DNA of 64,000 nt, taken from NCBI GenBank assembly GCA_963575745.1, contig CAUYUJ010017995.1, forward strand, positions 73,501-137,500, written 5' to 3'. This document shows, piece by piece, positions 8,610-17,687 of the stretch. Position 1 is the stretch's first letter. Every line of letters starts with the position of its first letter. Position numbers and translations under genes: made by a program. Under the pieces are notes generated by a model. It saw only the letters and a list, made by a program, of their open reading frames with translations, was not told the origin of the DNA and did not search any database. The stretch is from Prorocentrum cordatum (lineage: Eukaryota; Sar; Dinophyceae; Prorocentrales; Prorocentraceae).

Positions 8610-10868
8610 CGGGCAAGGGGCCGGGGGTGAGGCCGCCCCCCGGCCTTGAAGCAGAGGCCACGCTCGGCGGCCAGGTCTACCCTGTCCCAGGGCTGCGCGA
8701 GCTGGACGCCGACGTCGCTTCCCGCCTTGGACGTCGCGATCGGCCACGAGTTCGGCGGCTGGCGAACGAGGGCTTGTCCAGCCTAAATTGGATGCGTGGT
8801 GCTGATCGGCGGCCGCCCCCGGCGGCGCCCAGCTGGGCCACGCGCTGCCGCGTGGCGGAGCTGCGGCGTGAGACGCAGCGACGGGCCCAACTCCTGGCGG
8901 CGAGCTGGGGCGGCCCGGACAGCGCGAAGGATTCGCAGCAGTGCTTGGCGCGCCTGCTGCGGGGCCGAGGCGGCTACGCCCAGCTGGCCCACGCGACGCT
9001 GACCCCCTTCTCCCACGCCCGGCTGTCGACCCCGGACGACCTTGCTGGGTCGCCGAGAGTTTTGAGTCTTCTGTCGGAGGCGGCGCGGATCCAGTTGAAG
9101 GATTTCGAGAGCTACATGCACGCTGCGGTCCAGTTCGACCCTATATGGACCCCATCCTGAAGCGCAAGCGGCCCGCCTACATCGGTCTGGTGAAACGCTT
9201 GCTGAAGGTCGGCCCGGTGAGGATGTCGACCACATGCCGATGCCAGGTCGGGCTCTTCTTCGTCAAGAAGAAGGGCGACCGTCAACGATTGATCTTGGAC
9301 TGTCGTCCAGCGAACCGCCTCTTCAAGAGCCCGCCGGGCGTGGACCTCGTCAGCGGGGGCGGCCTCAGCCGCGTCGAGCGGGGGTGGCCGCCGGGCGACG
9401 GCGAGTCGGGGGGGGCCAACGCGGCGCTGGCGGGCCTCGACACCTGGCTCGGAGTCAGCGACGTGAAGGACTGCTTCCACCGGCTGCTGCTGGAGGACGG
9501 CCCGGGCCTGCAGGAGTACTTCGGGCACCCTCCCCTGCGGGCCGCCGACCTGCGGCTGACGGAGCTGGACGGCGCGCGGCTGGCGCCGAGCACGCTGGTC
9601 TACCCGCTTGCGCGGGCGCTGCCGATGGGCTGGGCCTGGTCGCTGTTCTTCGCGCAGTCGGCCAACTCGTGCCGCATGCTGAAGGTGCCCTCCTTGCAGG
9701 GCGCGCCCGTCATGACTGACCGCGGGCCTCCCCTCATCCTGGATCGCCCGAGCTCCATGGGCCACTACGCCTACGTGGACAACATGGGGGTGCTGGGCAC
9801 GACCGAGGGCGCGGTCCGCCGGGGCCTCGAGGGGGCCATCTCGTCCTTCGGCGGGGTCGGCCTCGAGGTCCATGAGACCGCCGTGACGAATGAGGGTGGC
9901 GAGGCCTTGGGCGTGCAGCTCGATGGCCGCGCTGGGTGCACCCGCCCTACGCCGGCTCGGTTCTGGCGGATCCGCGGGGCGGTACAGGCCCTGCTGCGCC
10001 GTCGAGCTGTCAGCAGGCTCGAGCTGGAGATCGTGGTGGGCCACCTCACCTTCGTGGGCCTGGTGCGGCGCGAGAGCCTCAGTTGTTTCCATTGCATCTA
10101 CCGCTTCATCCAGCGGCACTACTTCGAGCGTGTTGGGCTGTGGCCCAGTGTGGCTGAGGAGCTGCGCGCCTTCCTTGGTCTGATGATCTTTTTGCAAGCT
10201 GACTGGGACGCCCGGTGGCTGCTGGGCGTCTACCAGTCGGACGCCTCCCTCGATGGCGTCGGGCTGGCCTACTCGGTGTGGGGCCCGAAGGACGTGGGGC
10301 GCGTGGGCCGCGTGACAGAGCGGTCGCGCTACCGCCTGGTTGCCGAGGCGGCGCGGCAACGCGCCGTGGAGGCCGCGGGGCTGCAGGTGCTGGCCGACGG
10401 GGCCGTCGGCCCGCCCGAGGCCCGGCCGCCAGGCATTCCCGAGGTGGAGGTAGCGCGCTGGAGTGTCGACCCCGACTTCGAGGAGGTGCCCGCGGAATTG
10501 CTGCGCCGCGATCGCTGGCGGACGGTCTTGGCCGATCGCTGGGCCTTCGACGAGGGGATCGTGCACCTCGAGGGCCGGGCTGTGGTGAAGGCCGTGGAGC
10601 GCGTGGCCAGCTCGCGCGCAGGGCGGGACGGCCGGGTCCTTCTGCTGGGGGACAACATGGCCGTGACCCTCGCCTTTTCGCGCTCGCGGGCCCGCGACTT
10701 CAAGCTGCTGACGATGATTCGGCGGACGGCCGCGTGCGCCTTCGCGCGCGGCCTGCGGTTCAGTTATAGGTGGATCCCTTCGGAGTTCAACGGCAGCGAT
10801 GAGGGGGGCAGATTGTTTGCGAGAGAATATGAAGCTAAAACATGTGTCACTCACCTCCTGCCGAAAGG
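8606..10868 (+). CDS. Reverse transcriptase - RNase H (DIRS type), frame-broken
   Basis: Starts at the ATG at 8606, overlapping the gag stop. The first frame runs to about 9140; the RT core then continues one frame over from YMDPILKRKRPAYIGL. RT blocks: VKKKGDRQRLILDCRPANRL (~9265), motif A SDVKDCFHRLLL (~9460), motif B LPMGWAWSLFFAQ (~9617) and motif C YAYVDN (~9768), where the second Asp of YxDD is Asn. RNase H follows, with Asp in YQSDASLDGVGL (~10230), Glu in HLEGRAVVKAV (~10563), Asp in LLLGDNMAV (~10640) and the DIRS-typical end RWIPSEFNGSDEGGRLF (~10768-10815). It acts in copying the element's RNA; RT of this order plus RWIPSE-type RNase H separates DIRS-like from LTR elements. The boundary with the recombinase frame near 10868 is approximate. 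Confidence 0.82.
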
Positions 10869-12428
10869 GCCGAGAGCCTCGCAAGCTGGACGGCCGAGAG
10901 CCGGGACCACACTCGAGCTTGGACATATTCCGGAGCCGTCTGAGCTCAACGCAGCGGCTCGCCAAGCCGCCGCTCCCGCCTCCCCGCGGGCCGCCGCCTC
11001 AGCCAGGGATTCGGCCGCCGAGCCGGGCGGCGCGGGCGAGGGTGCTGACGCGGGGTCTGCTGGCACAGGGCCCCGCGCCGAGCCAGCCAGCGGCGCAGGG
11101 GGCGCAGACGGGGCCGCCGGGGCTGCCGCCGGGCTGCGCGAGGGGCCGCCGGGCGGCCTCGCGGGGCCGCAGCCCGCGCCGAGCGCGGAGGCTGAGCCGA
11201 GAGGCCTGCAGTGGATTGGCGAAGCGCGCGAGCGCGGGGCCGGTGCCCCGGCCGTCCTGCCTGGAGCAGGCGCCCCAGACAGAGCGGGGCCGCGCGGCGG
11301 CCAACCCCTTCCGCGACGCCAAGGCCGCGGCCGCGACCGCCGCTTCCGCCGAGGGCGACAGCGAGAGCAGCTGCGAGGAGGAGCTGCCAAGCCGGGGGTC
11401 GGCGCAGGCCGATGCCCGCCGCGCCGCGGCGCGGGTGCGGCGCATGGCCTTCGAGGAGCTGCCGCCGGGCCAGACTTACTTGGAGGCCCACAGCGTGAAG
11501 GCGGCCACGCGGGCTCGGTACCAGACGCACGTCGGCGAGCTGGTGGCCTACGCGGACAAGATCTCGGCCCCCCTCGGCGCGGATGCCGAGGTCGACGATT
11601 GCATCGTGCGCTGGGTGAACGACGAGTTCCGCGCGGGCCGCAGGGCCTGGCGCGGCGAGAGCACGCTGGCGTCGGTGATGTTCGTGTTCCCGGCCTTCAG
11701 CTGCAACGGATGGAGGAAGCTCGTCTGGGCTTTCCGCTGCCTGAAAGGCTGGCGGACCCTCAGCCCGCCCATGAGCCGGAGGCCGCTGCCGTGGCCCGTG
11801 TGGGCCGCCCTGGCGCTGCAGCTGATGCGCATGGGGTTCGGGCTCGCCGCGGTCGCGGTCCTCGTGATGGTGGAGGCCTGCCTGCGGCCGTCGGAGCTCC
11901 TGTCGCTCCAGCGCCGGTCGCTCCTGCCTCCGGCCCGCGGCGGGCTGACCAGGTGGGGCCTTTTCCTTTTCCCCAGCCGCGCGGGCGTGGCGAGGAGCAA
12001 GACAGGGGAGGCGGACGACACGGTGGTGATGGACTCGACTCGGACGCCCTGGCTGGACCACGTGTTCGAGCATCTCAGCCAGGGGCCGGGCGAAGAGCGG
12101 ATCTTTCCTTGGGACTACAGCCAGTTCTACCAGATGTTTTGTGCAGGCTGCCTCGGCCCTCGGCTACAAGATGGTGCCGTGCCAGGGCCGCCGCAGCGGG
12201 ATCTCGATCGATCGAGCTCACCGCGAGCGCAGCCAAGACGAGTGCATGAAGAGAGGCCGATGGCGAGCGGCCAAGAGCGTGGCCCGCTACGAGAAGGCGG
12301 GCAGGCTCAACGACGCCTGGCGGGAGCTCAGCTCGGAGCAGCAGGCCCACGCCCTCGACTGCGAGCGCCTGCTCGAGGAGTGCGTCGCGCGTGGGCGCCC
12401 GCTGCTGGCGCCGGCTCTGAGGCCTTGA
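10868..12428 (+). CDS. Tyrosine recombinase (integrase) of the DIRS-type element, frame-broken
   Basis: After a Pro/Ala-rich linker, a core-binding region (YLEAHSVKAATRARYQTHVGEL, ~11480) leads into the catalytic domain. The first Arg lies in VEACLRPSELLSL (~11870-11910). About 12140 the frame changes, and the second half (ALGYKMVPC, GRRSGISIDRA, MKRGRWRAAKSVARYEKAG) ends at the TGA at 12426-12428. RGRW followed by SVARY gives the nucleophile Tyr. The usual HxxR box is represented by the Arg of GRRSG, with the His not evident. This enzyme would integrate a circular cDNA by site-specific recombination, which matches the split direct repeats. The one-base break inside the catalytic domain implies this copy is inactive unless it is a sequencing error. 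Confidence 0.78.
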
Positions 12429-13144
12429 CGCCTTTCTTCGCCGAGCTGTTCAGCGGCGCTGGCCGAGTGGCCGCGGCGGCGCGGCGCGTCGGGTACTGCT
12501 CGCGGGAGTGGGGCATCAAGGCCGGCCCCGCGGGCAACGTGCTGCGCCAGTGCGTGGAGGCCGGGCTGTGCGCGAGCATCCTCGCCGGCCTGGTGCTGGC
12601 CGTGATGCTGGCCCCGCCCTGCACCTCTTTCTCCGTGGTGCAGAATGTCAACGTGCCGCTGCGCAGTAGAGAGTTTCCTCGAAGCTTGCCGGGTCTTCCT
12701 GAGGCGCAGCGAGAGAAAGTGAATTTGGGCAATGCGTGCTTGGACCTTTCGCTCCGTGTGATCAGACTTTGCATCAGAATGCGCGTCCCCTTCTGTCTCG
12801 AGCATCCTCACAGCAGCTACGTCTGGCACGATCCCTCTTTGAAATCTTTGTTGGCTCGCGCCATTAGCCGCGCTGTCGTTGTGAATCGCTGTAGTTTCGG
12901 GTCTCCCCATAGAAAGGCCACTAGACTGGTTTTCGGAGGCGCCGATCTCGACCTGGGGTTCCTGGATCACCCAGGCACGGTCCTCTGCACAGGTCGGCGC
13001 GGTTTCTGCTCTTTCTCTGGTAAGAAGCACGTAATTTTGGAGGGGCGGAGCGCGCGCGAAGCCGCGGCCTACCCGCCGAAACTTGCCGCCGCCCTGGCTC
13101 GTGCTTTGTTGTCGCCGATTTGGACTGAAAGGAGCTGGATATGA
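12425..13144 (+). CDS. C5-cytosine DNA methyltransferase-like domain at the 3' end of the retroelement
   Basis: About 240 residues in the frame of the recombinase first half, reached again after the TGA at 12426, and ending at 13142-13144. Motif I is FAELFSGAGRVAAAARRVG. A motif IV-like APPCTSFSVV places Cys after Pro-Pro, as in the catalytic PC of C5 enzymes. A motif VI-like PFCLEHPHSS has Glu followed by His-Pro instead of Asn-Val. SFGSPHRKATRLVF resembles the Arg/Lys-Thr segment of phage-type C5 enzymes. YPPKLAAALARAL resembles motif X. It lacks a clear target-recognition domain, so it could be minimal or degenerate. No ATG starts the frame, so production by frameshift from the recombinase ORF is likely. 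It could act on element or host DNA; this is inference. Confidence 0.68.
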   Translation: MTPFFAELFSGAGRVAAAARRVGYCSREWGIKAGPAGNVLRQCVEAGLCASILAGLVLAVMLAPPCTSFSVVQNVNVPLRSREFPRSLPGLPEAQREKVNLGNACLDLSLRVIRLCIRMRVPFCLEHPHSSYVWHDPSLKSLLARAISRAVVVNRCSFGSPHRKATRLVFGGADLDLGFLDHPGTVLCTGRRGFCSFSGKKHVILEGRSAREAAAYPPKLAAALARALLSPIWTERSWI

Positions 13145-13224
13145 TTCTCGTCCTTTTTTCGCTGAGGCCTGCCGGCCCCCCGCCCCCCCTGGGCTGTGAA
13201 CTTCGGCCTGGGTCCTAATGGTTT
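13145..13224. other. Non-coding tail before repeat B1
   Basis: 80 bases between the methyltransferase stop and the B1 repeat; no feature seen. Confidence 0.4.
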
Positions 13225-13364
13225 GGGGTGTTGAGCAGTCTGTCAATTCGAATTGTATCGCGAGCTGGCCCCACAGTCGGGCTGGTTCCAACCGTCAGCA
13301 GTAGCAAGGCTCTGGTCCAGTCTCGCAACAGAAACCGTTCGCCGCCAAGAGCAAAAAGAGCATG
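13225..13364 (+). repeat. Split direct repeat B1
   Basis: 140 bp beginning GGGGTGTTGAGCAGTCTGTC. It matches B2 (13593-13732) at offset 368 with two substitutions. It shares its last two bases (TG) with the start of A2. Confidence 0.95.
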
Positions 13365-13571
13365 TTTGTGGGGACCACGTGAATGCTCTTGAATAGCTCG
13401 ACCTGTCGCGACTTGTAAAATACAGTCGTCTAAAAACATCGGGTTTTTGCTAATCGCGCCCGGCCTTTGCGCGATTAGCAAAAACCCGATGGTTTTTTGC
13501 CCTTGCAGCCTGTCCATCCTTAGTGCACATTTGCGATGGCGATCGTCCTCTGCCATCCTGGCTTCAAGCTT
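13363..13571 (+). repeat. Split direct repeat A2
   Basis: Second copy of A1, offset 6929, joined directly to B1. It contains a perfect 23-bp inverted repeat (13437-13459 with 13469-13491). Confidence 0.95.
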
Positions 13572-13592
13572 CCCTCCCACGCCTCCCTTCTG

Positions 13593-13732
13593 GGGGTGTT
13601 GAGCAGTCTGTCCATTCGAATTGTATCGCGAGCTGGCCCCACAGTCGGGCTGGTTCCAACCCTCAGCAGTAGCAAGGCTCTGGTCCAGTCTCGCAACAGA
13701 AACCGTTCGCCGCCAAGAGCAAAAAGAGCATG
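13593..13732 (+). repeat. Split direct repeat B2 (3' end)
   Basis: Second copy of B1; ends AAAAAGAGCATG at the junction with the flanking minisatellite. A 21-base spacer separates it from A2. Confidence 0.95.
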
Positions 13733-14395
13733 GACAGTCTAAGGCCATCTTCAGGCCATTTGAGGTCGTCTTGGGTGCATCTTGGGGCCATCTTCGCCGT
13801 CTTGGAGGCCTTCTTGGCAGTCTTGGGGGCATCTTGGAGGCCATCTTGGCCGTCTTGGAGGCCATCTCGGGCGTCTTGAGGGCCTCTTGGGCCGTCTTGG
13901 GGTCTTGTTGGGGCCCTCTCGGGGGCCTCCTGGCTTGTCATGAGGCCACCTTGGAGGCCTCTTGGGCGCTCTTGGGGCGATGTTGGGGGCTTCTTGGGCC
14001 GTCTTGGGCTTTTTGAGAGCTGAAAAGAGGAATAATAAGAAGAAGAAAAAGAAAACTATTCCCAAATCCTTCAAACACCAGAGGAACATCAATGCTTTTG
14101 GCCTCTTCGGGCCTTCCTGGTGGAGCTCTTGGAGGCCTCTGGGGGCCCTCTTGGGTAGTCTAAGGCCATCTTGGAGCCATCTTGGGCCGTCTTGGAGGCT
14201 TCTTGGACGAACTTGAAGGCATCTTGGACTCTCTCGGGCCGTCTTGGAAGCCATCTTGGACCATCTTTGACGACTTGGAGGCCATCTTGGGCCATCTTGG
14301 AGGCCATCTTTGGCGAACGTGACCATCGTAGAGGCCATCTTGAGCCGTCATGGAGAATGTTTTTGGAGGTTGGGGTGGTTTAGGCTGCCTTGTGC
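13733..14395. repeat. CTTGG minisatellite (12-15 bp units)
   Basis: Imperfect units of the type GCCATCTTGG, GCCGTCTTGGAG and GGCCTCTTGGGC. At ~14025-14110 it is interrupted by an A-rich module (CTATTCCCAAATCCTTCAAA and AACATCAATG, then TTTTGGCCTCTTC) that recurs near 61115 and 61450. It is the interrupted right half of the target of the retroelement. The reverse-strand ORFs (KTAKMASKMAPRRP style) are repeat translations. Confidence 0.85.
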
Positions 14396-14700
14396 GGCCT
14401 TTCGGGTGGCCGGCGGGACGGGCCGAAGCCCCATGGGGAGTTCTTTTGGAAACGAACCAAGACCAAAAGCGAAAGGGTTCAGCACACCAGGCACCCCTGC
14501 GATGAACCAACAGGGGTCAACGGGGCGGCGGATCGAAGACGCCTACGGCGAATCACCGCCGCCCCCTGCGCTTGTGGAAGCGCCTATGTGTCCGACAGCT
14601 GGGCTAGAGCTTGGCCAAGCTATCGGACCACGTGTTCCCCGAGTCGGTTTGGAAAGGTTTCGGGGAACGCGGGGGGGAGCAAGGGGAGGAGGAGGAGAAG
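14396..14700. repeat. Dispersed repeat core (GGCCGGCGGGAC ... CAGGCACCCC)
   Basis: TTTCGGGTGGCCGGCGGGAC, GAGTTCTTTTGG, CACCAGGCACCCC and CAACAGGGG-GCGGCGGATCGA recur at ~61800-61930 and in a diverged form at ~34350-34510. The following GGAAGCGCCTA and GCTTGGCCAAGCTATCGG segment matches 6190-6350. Together with the adjoining minisatellite this forms a composite repeat of unknown origin. Confidence 0.7.
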
Positions 14701-15208
14701 GAGGAAAAAGGAAAAGGGGGAGGATGCCTCTTCGGAGCCTCTTGAGGCACTCTTGGGCTCGATTGGACCATCTTGGGACCGTCTTGGGTCGCTATCCATG
14801 TCAGACTCCCAGAGCGTGGCAGGCGTGGCTCTTGCCCGACGCCAGAGGCGGTTCGCGTGCTCGGAGGCTTTATGCTGAAAATCTGCGGGACGCTGTCGCA
14901 CCGCTACAGCTGTTTGAAAGTGAAGGAGGGCGGAGAGCACAGGGGAGCGTAGGGAGCTGATTCGGAGCCGCATCAGCGGCGGCCCCGGTGCAGGGGAGAG
15001 TCGGGGGGGTGGCGCAGGGGAACGTGCGAGAGCGTAGTGGAGCGTAGGGAGTTGATGCTGAGGGTCTGCTTCCTTCTCTTCTCTCATCGAAGGGCCCCCT
15101 CCTTGAAGGTTCCTCGATTGGCACGCTTGCATCCCCATCGCATCGGCTGGCGGCCTCCCCGAGTTCGTCGTCCGCATTCGGAACGGCACAGGCACCGCGT
15201 CTCCGTGC
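14701..15208. other. Spacer, no gene recognised
   Basis: A short GGA-rich patch at ~14670-14730, then unique-looking sequence. It includes a doubled phrase (GGGGAGCGTAGGGAGCTGA near 14942 and GTGGAGCGTAGGGAGTTGA near 15036). No motif that supports a gene. Confidence 0.4.
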
Positions 15209-15661
15209 ATGCTTCCAGTGACGACGCCTGACGAACTGCATTTCGAGGTTGAGGTCGTGGCCGCGGGCGGCCGCGCAGCGCGGGGCCGAGGCGCGACGCC
15301 AGCCGCACCGCTGCAGAGGCCGTCGCGGCAGCCGCCTGCGCCGTATCCGTCTGCTGCGCAGGCTCTCGACCCGACTCTGGCCTCGCGGGGAGTCGTCGAC
15401 GTGAGCGACGCTACCGCCGAGGCGCCCGAGCAGGTTCAGAGCCCGACCCACCATCGGTTGTCCCCATCGCCCAGTCACGAGCAACGGCAAGGGGGGGCGA
15501 GACCGTCCGACAGCATGGACGAGTCGATTGAGAAATGGAGGCGCCGCGTTGCCGCGCGTGGTGGGTCGACGACGGGCTCGCTGCAAAGTCATCCCAGGTC
15601 GGCCAGTGGCCCTCCGAAGACCACGCGAGGCGCGAGCTTGCTGAGGGGCTTCGAGGGATGA
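15209..15661 (+). CDS. Hypothetical 150-residue ORF, low support
   Basis: ATG at 15209 to stop at 15659-15661. It starts MLPVTTPDELHFEVEVVAAGG and continues with an Ala/Pro/Ser-rich disordered stretch and a short charged segment (SMDESIEKWRRRVAARGG). Composition is protein-like rather than repeat-derived, but no domain is recognised and there is no neighbouring homologous copy. It could be a fragment of a retroelement gag or an exon of an unknown gene. Confidence 0.25.
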   Translation: MLPVTTPDELHFEVEVVAAGGRAARGRGATPAAPLQRPSRQPPAPYPSAAQALDPTLASRGVVDVSDATAEAPEQVQSPTHHRLSPSPSHEQRQGGARPSDSMDESIEKWRRRVAARGGSTTGSLQSHPRSASGPPKTTRGASLLRGFEG

Positions 15662-16560
15662 TCCCCCCGAAGCCAAATCGCTAGAGTTCAAGATTCTGGC
15701 TGCACGTCACGGATATCCCCTCGATGCGCTGGGCACTGTCGCACAGCGGCGCAGATGCCGATGTTGATGGATTTCCGCTGTGCTCTGTGCGCCTCAGGAG
15801 ACTATATGTCGAATATGGCTTCGTCAGCGACTGCGTGCTCTATACGCCTCTGGTGTCTCTATGTCGAAGGTGGATGTATCTTTTCGGATACGTACACATG
15901 GTTCATTTCTAAGTATTCGAAAGTTCTTTGATTTTTTTGGGGCCAAGATCCTTTCATTTCTAATTGTTCTATCCTGGGCCTCTTCCTGGCCACTAGAGGC
16001 CAGGAACAATGAGAAACGAGCACAATTAGAAATGAGCACGATTAGAAATGAACGACGTGTATTTTGCACGTGCAGATCGCAGACTATGCGTCGAACAGCT
16101 GCGAGCTAGTATTTTTTCCGCGTCCTTCGTTCCTCTTTCGTCGCCGGAGGAAGAGGAGGACAAAATGGGGGAGGGGGGACCGAAGAGGCGGGGGAGGGGA
16201 GGAGGAGGATGTACAGGAGGAGGCAGCGTGGATGACGACAGTCTCCAGAGCACTCGCATGGATTGCTCGGAAGTGCAGGAGACGACTCGGCATACGAACG
16301 CGCAGGACGTAACATGAGTGTGTGTGTGTGTGTGTGGTCTCTCGGTAGTGCAGCTTGTTGGCTCCCTGTCATCCCTCCTCGGACATCGGGCGCCCCGAAG
16401 TCTTCCCCGCCGGTGGGGCTGAGGAGCTCGAGGACTCTGCGCCGCGGGCCGCTCCTCGTGGGCATCGGCGCCTGGACACCCGCGTGTGGGCGGGGGCCAC
16501 AGTCTCGAAGGAGCCGCCGCCCAGAGTTTCCCAGGACGCCAGAGGTCTGTGCCCTCCAAG
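15662..16560. other. Spacer with inverted and simple repeats
   Basis: No gene recognised. Holds related ATTAGAAATGAGCAC/AATTAGAAATGAACG phrases near 16025-16050, near-complementary to TTCATTTCTAATTGTTC near 15953, so an imperfect inverted repeat spans ~15900-16055. A (TG)9 run is at ~16318-16336. Confidence 0.45.
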
Positions 16561-16706
16561 TCTGTGCCCCCTCCTCGTCCTCCTCGTCGTCCTCCTCCGC
16601 TGCCTCCTCCGCCTCCGCCGCCTCCTCCTCCTCCTCCTCCTCCTCCTCCTCCTCCTCCTCCTCCTCCTCCTCCTCCTCCTCCTCCTCCTCCTCCTCCTCC
16701 CCCTCG
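16561..16706. repeat. (CTC)n array
   Basis: About 40 CTC/CCT triplets with a few GTC and GCC changes, immediately upstream of the dikinase exons. Poly-Leu, poly-Ser and poly-Pro ORFs over it are not evidence of coding. Confidence 0.95.
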
Positions 16707-16824
16707 TAAGACCTAAGGGACAGCGAGCTACGTGCGCTCCTCCTCCTCCTCTCCCTCCTGCCTTCTCCTGGCTCGCGCGGGGGCGCTAGCGTTCACCCCT
16801 CCGCCCTGCGTCGGCGGCCCTGCG

Positions 16825-17200
16825 ATGCCGACCGTGCAGTTCCAGGTGAAGTGCAAGTCCACACAGCCTGGGGAGAGCGTCTTCATCGTGGGGTCCGCGT
16901 CCGAGCTCGGCAGCTGGAAAGCCGAAGGTGGCCTGGCTTGCACCACCACCGCCGCCACCTTTCCTACCTGGGCCTCGAAGGACGTGGCCATCGCATCTGG
17001 CGAGTTCGAGTTCAAGGTGGTCATCGCGAAGGCGAACGGCGAGGGGGCCAAGTGGGAGGCCGGGGACAACAAGAAGCTCAGCCTCGGCCCCGCGCCTAGC
17101 GCCACCGTCCGCTGCGAGTATGGCAAGCCTGGCTGCGAGCACGGCCAGCAGGGCGCGGGCGCCGCTGCTGCGCCTCTCCAGCCGCGGCCCCGGCCGGCGC
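16825..17200 (+). CDS. Dikinase segment 1: first CBM20 starch-binding module
   Basis: From the ATG at 16825 the protein reads PTVQFQVKCKSTQPGESVF, then IVGSASELGSWKAEGG, FPTWASKDV, EFEFKVVIAK and KWEAGDNKKLSL. This is the full CBM20 pattern: the G-x-W after the fourth strand and the W-E-x-G-x-N-(K/R) signature with the carbohydrate-contacting Trp. A Pro/Ala-rich linker (PLQPRPRPAPDAKTPPP) follows and the frame stays open to 17409. The 3' boundary given here is approximate because the linker has no landmarks. The same frame is open upstream to a stop near 16708, so an upstream exon with a plastid or other leader may join before the ATG. Confidence 0.8.
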
Positions 17201-17415
17201 CCGACGCGAAGACGCCGCCACCGGCCGCAGGCCAGGCGCCTGCCCAGCATCCGCAGAAGGCACCCGCGCATCGCCGCCGTGCCTGGCCAGGCGCAGGCCG
17301 TCCCGCTCGCCGCTGCACCGGCGGGCGCCGGGGAGTGGCATCGCGCGGGGAGCCCTGCGCTGTCGTGGGGAGGGGACGGCGACCCCGCCCTGGCCCGGAG
17401 CGGTGGTGATGTGCA

Positions 17416-17687
17416 GGGGTGCCTTCTGCGTGCAGCAGCCCCCGCCGAGATCGACGGAGCCGCTCGGGACCGTGGAGGGGGCGGTCCTGAAGCTGCGCCT
17501 GGCGAAGGGGCAGGACCTGCCCGGCACCTGCGTGGCCGTCTGTGGCGACGCCGTGGGCCTGGGGTCCTGGAGCCCGCCGTCGGCGCGCGCGATGCAGAGC
17601 GTCGACGGGCTCTGGATCCTGCCGAGCCTGCCCGCGGGGGTGGGCCCGGGCACGCTCTTCAAGTACGTCGTGTTCAGCCCCGGGAAG
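17416..17687 (+). CDS. Dikinase segment 2: second CBM20-like module
   Basis: Read in a different frame from segment 1, so an intron or a frame break lies in the linker; an AG at 17415-17416 is a candidate acceptor. The protein has TEPLGTVEGAVLKLRLAKG, VAVCGDAVGLGSWSPPSA, DGLWILPSLPAG and TLFKYVVFSPGK, the first four-fifths of a CBM20 module. The remaining W-E-G-I-E-N-R signature is supplied by segment 3 after a 166-bp intron. Plant PWD has a single CBM20, so tandem modules are unusual for the family. Confidence 0.72.

Larger units (their letters stand above)
6434..13732 (+). mobile_element. DIRS/Ngaro-type tyrosine-recombinase retrotransposon with a methyltransferase domain
   Basis: A 7.3-kb element bounded by split direct repeats. 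A1 at 6434-6642 recurs as A2 at 13363-13571, and B1 at 13225-13364 recurs as B2 at 13593-13732, giving the order A1-genes-B1-A2-B2 that is diagnostic of Ngaro/VIPER/PAT-type elements and not of LTR elements. In order it encodes a Cys-Pro/transmembrane ORF, a gag-like ORF, RT plus DIRS-type RNase H, a tyrosine recombinase and a C5-methyltransferase-like domain. Both flanks are the same CTTGG minisatellite, which fixes the ends. No target duplication is visible, as expected for recombinase-mediated insertion. At least four one-base frame breaks suggest a recently inactivated copy or uncorrected base-calling errors; no internal in-frame nonsense codon was noticed. Confidence 0.88.

Noticed and set aside
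6434-13571. LTR retrotransposon with 209-bp LTRs
   Set aside because: The outer repeat does not start TG...CA with a primer site, the second repeat pair (B1/B2) lies on both sides of the 3' copy, and the enzyme set is tyrosine recombinase rather than DDE integrase.
13215-13865. 216-residue reverse-strand ORF across the 3' repeats of the retroelement
   Set aside because: It crosses B1, A2 and B2 and the minisatellite, and its similarity to the ORF at 6241-6627 is only the A repeat read backwards.
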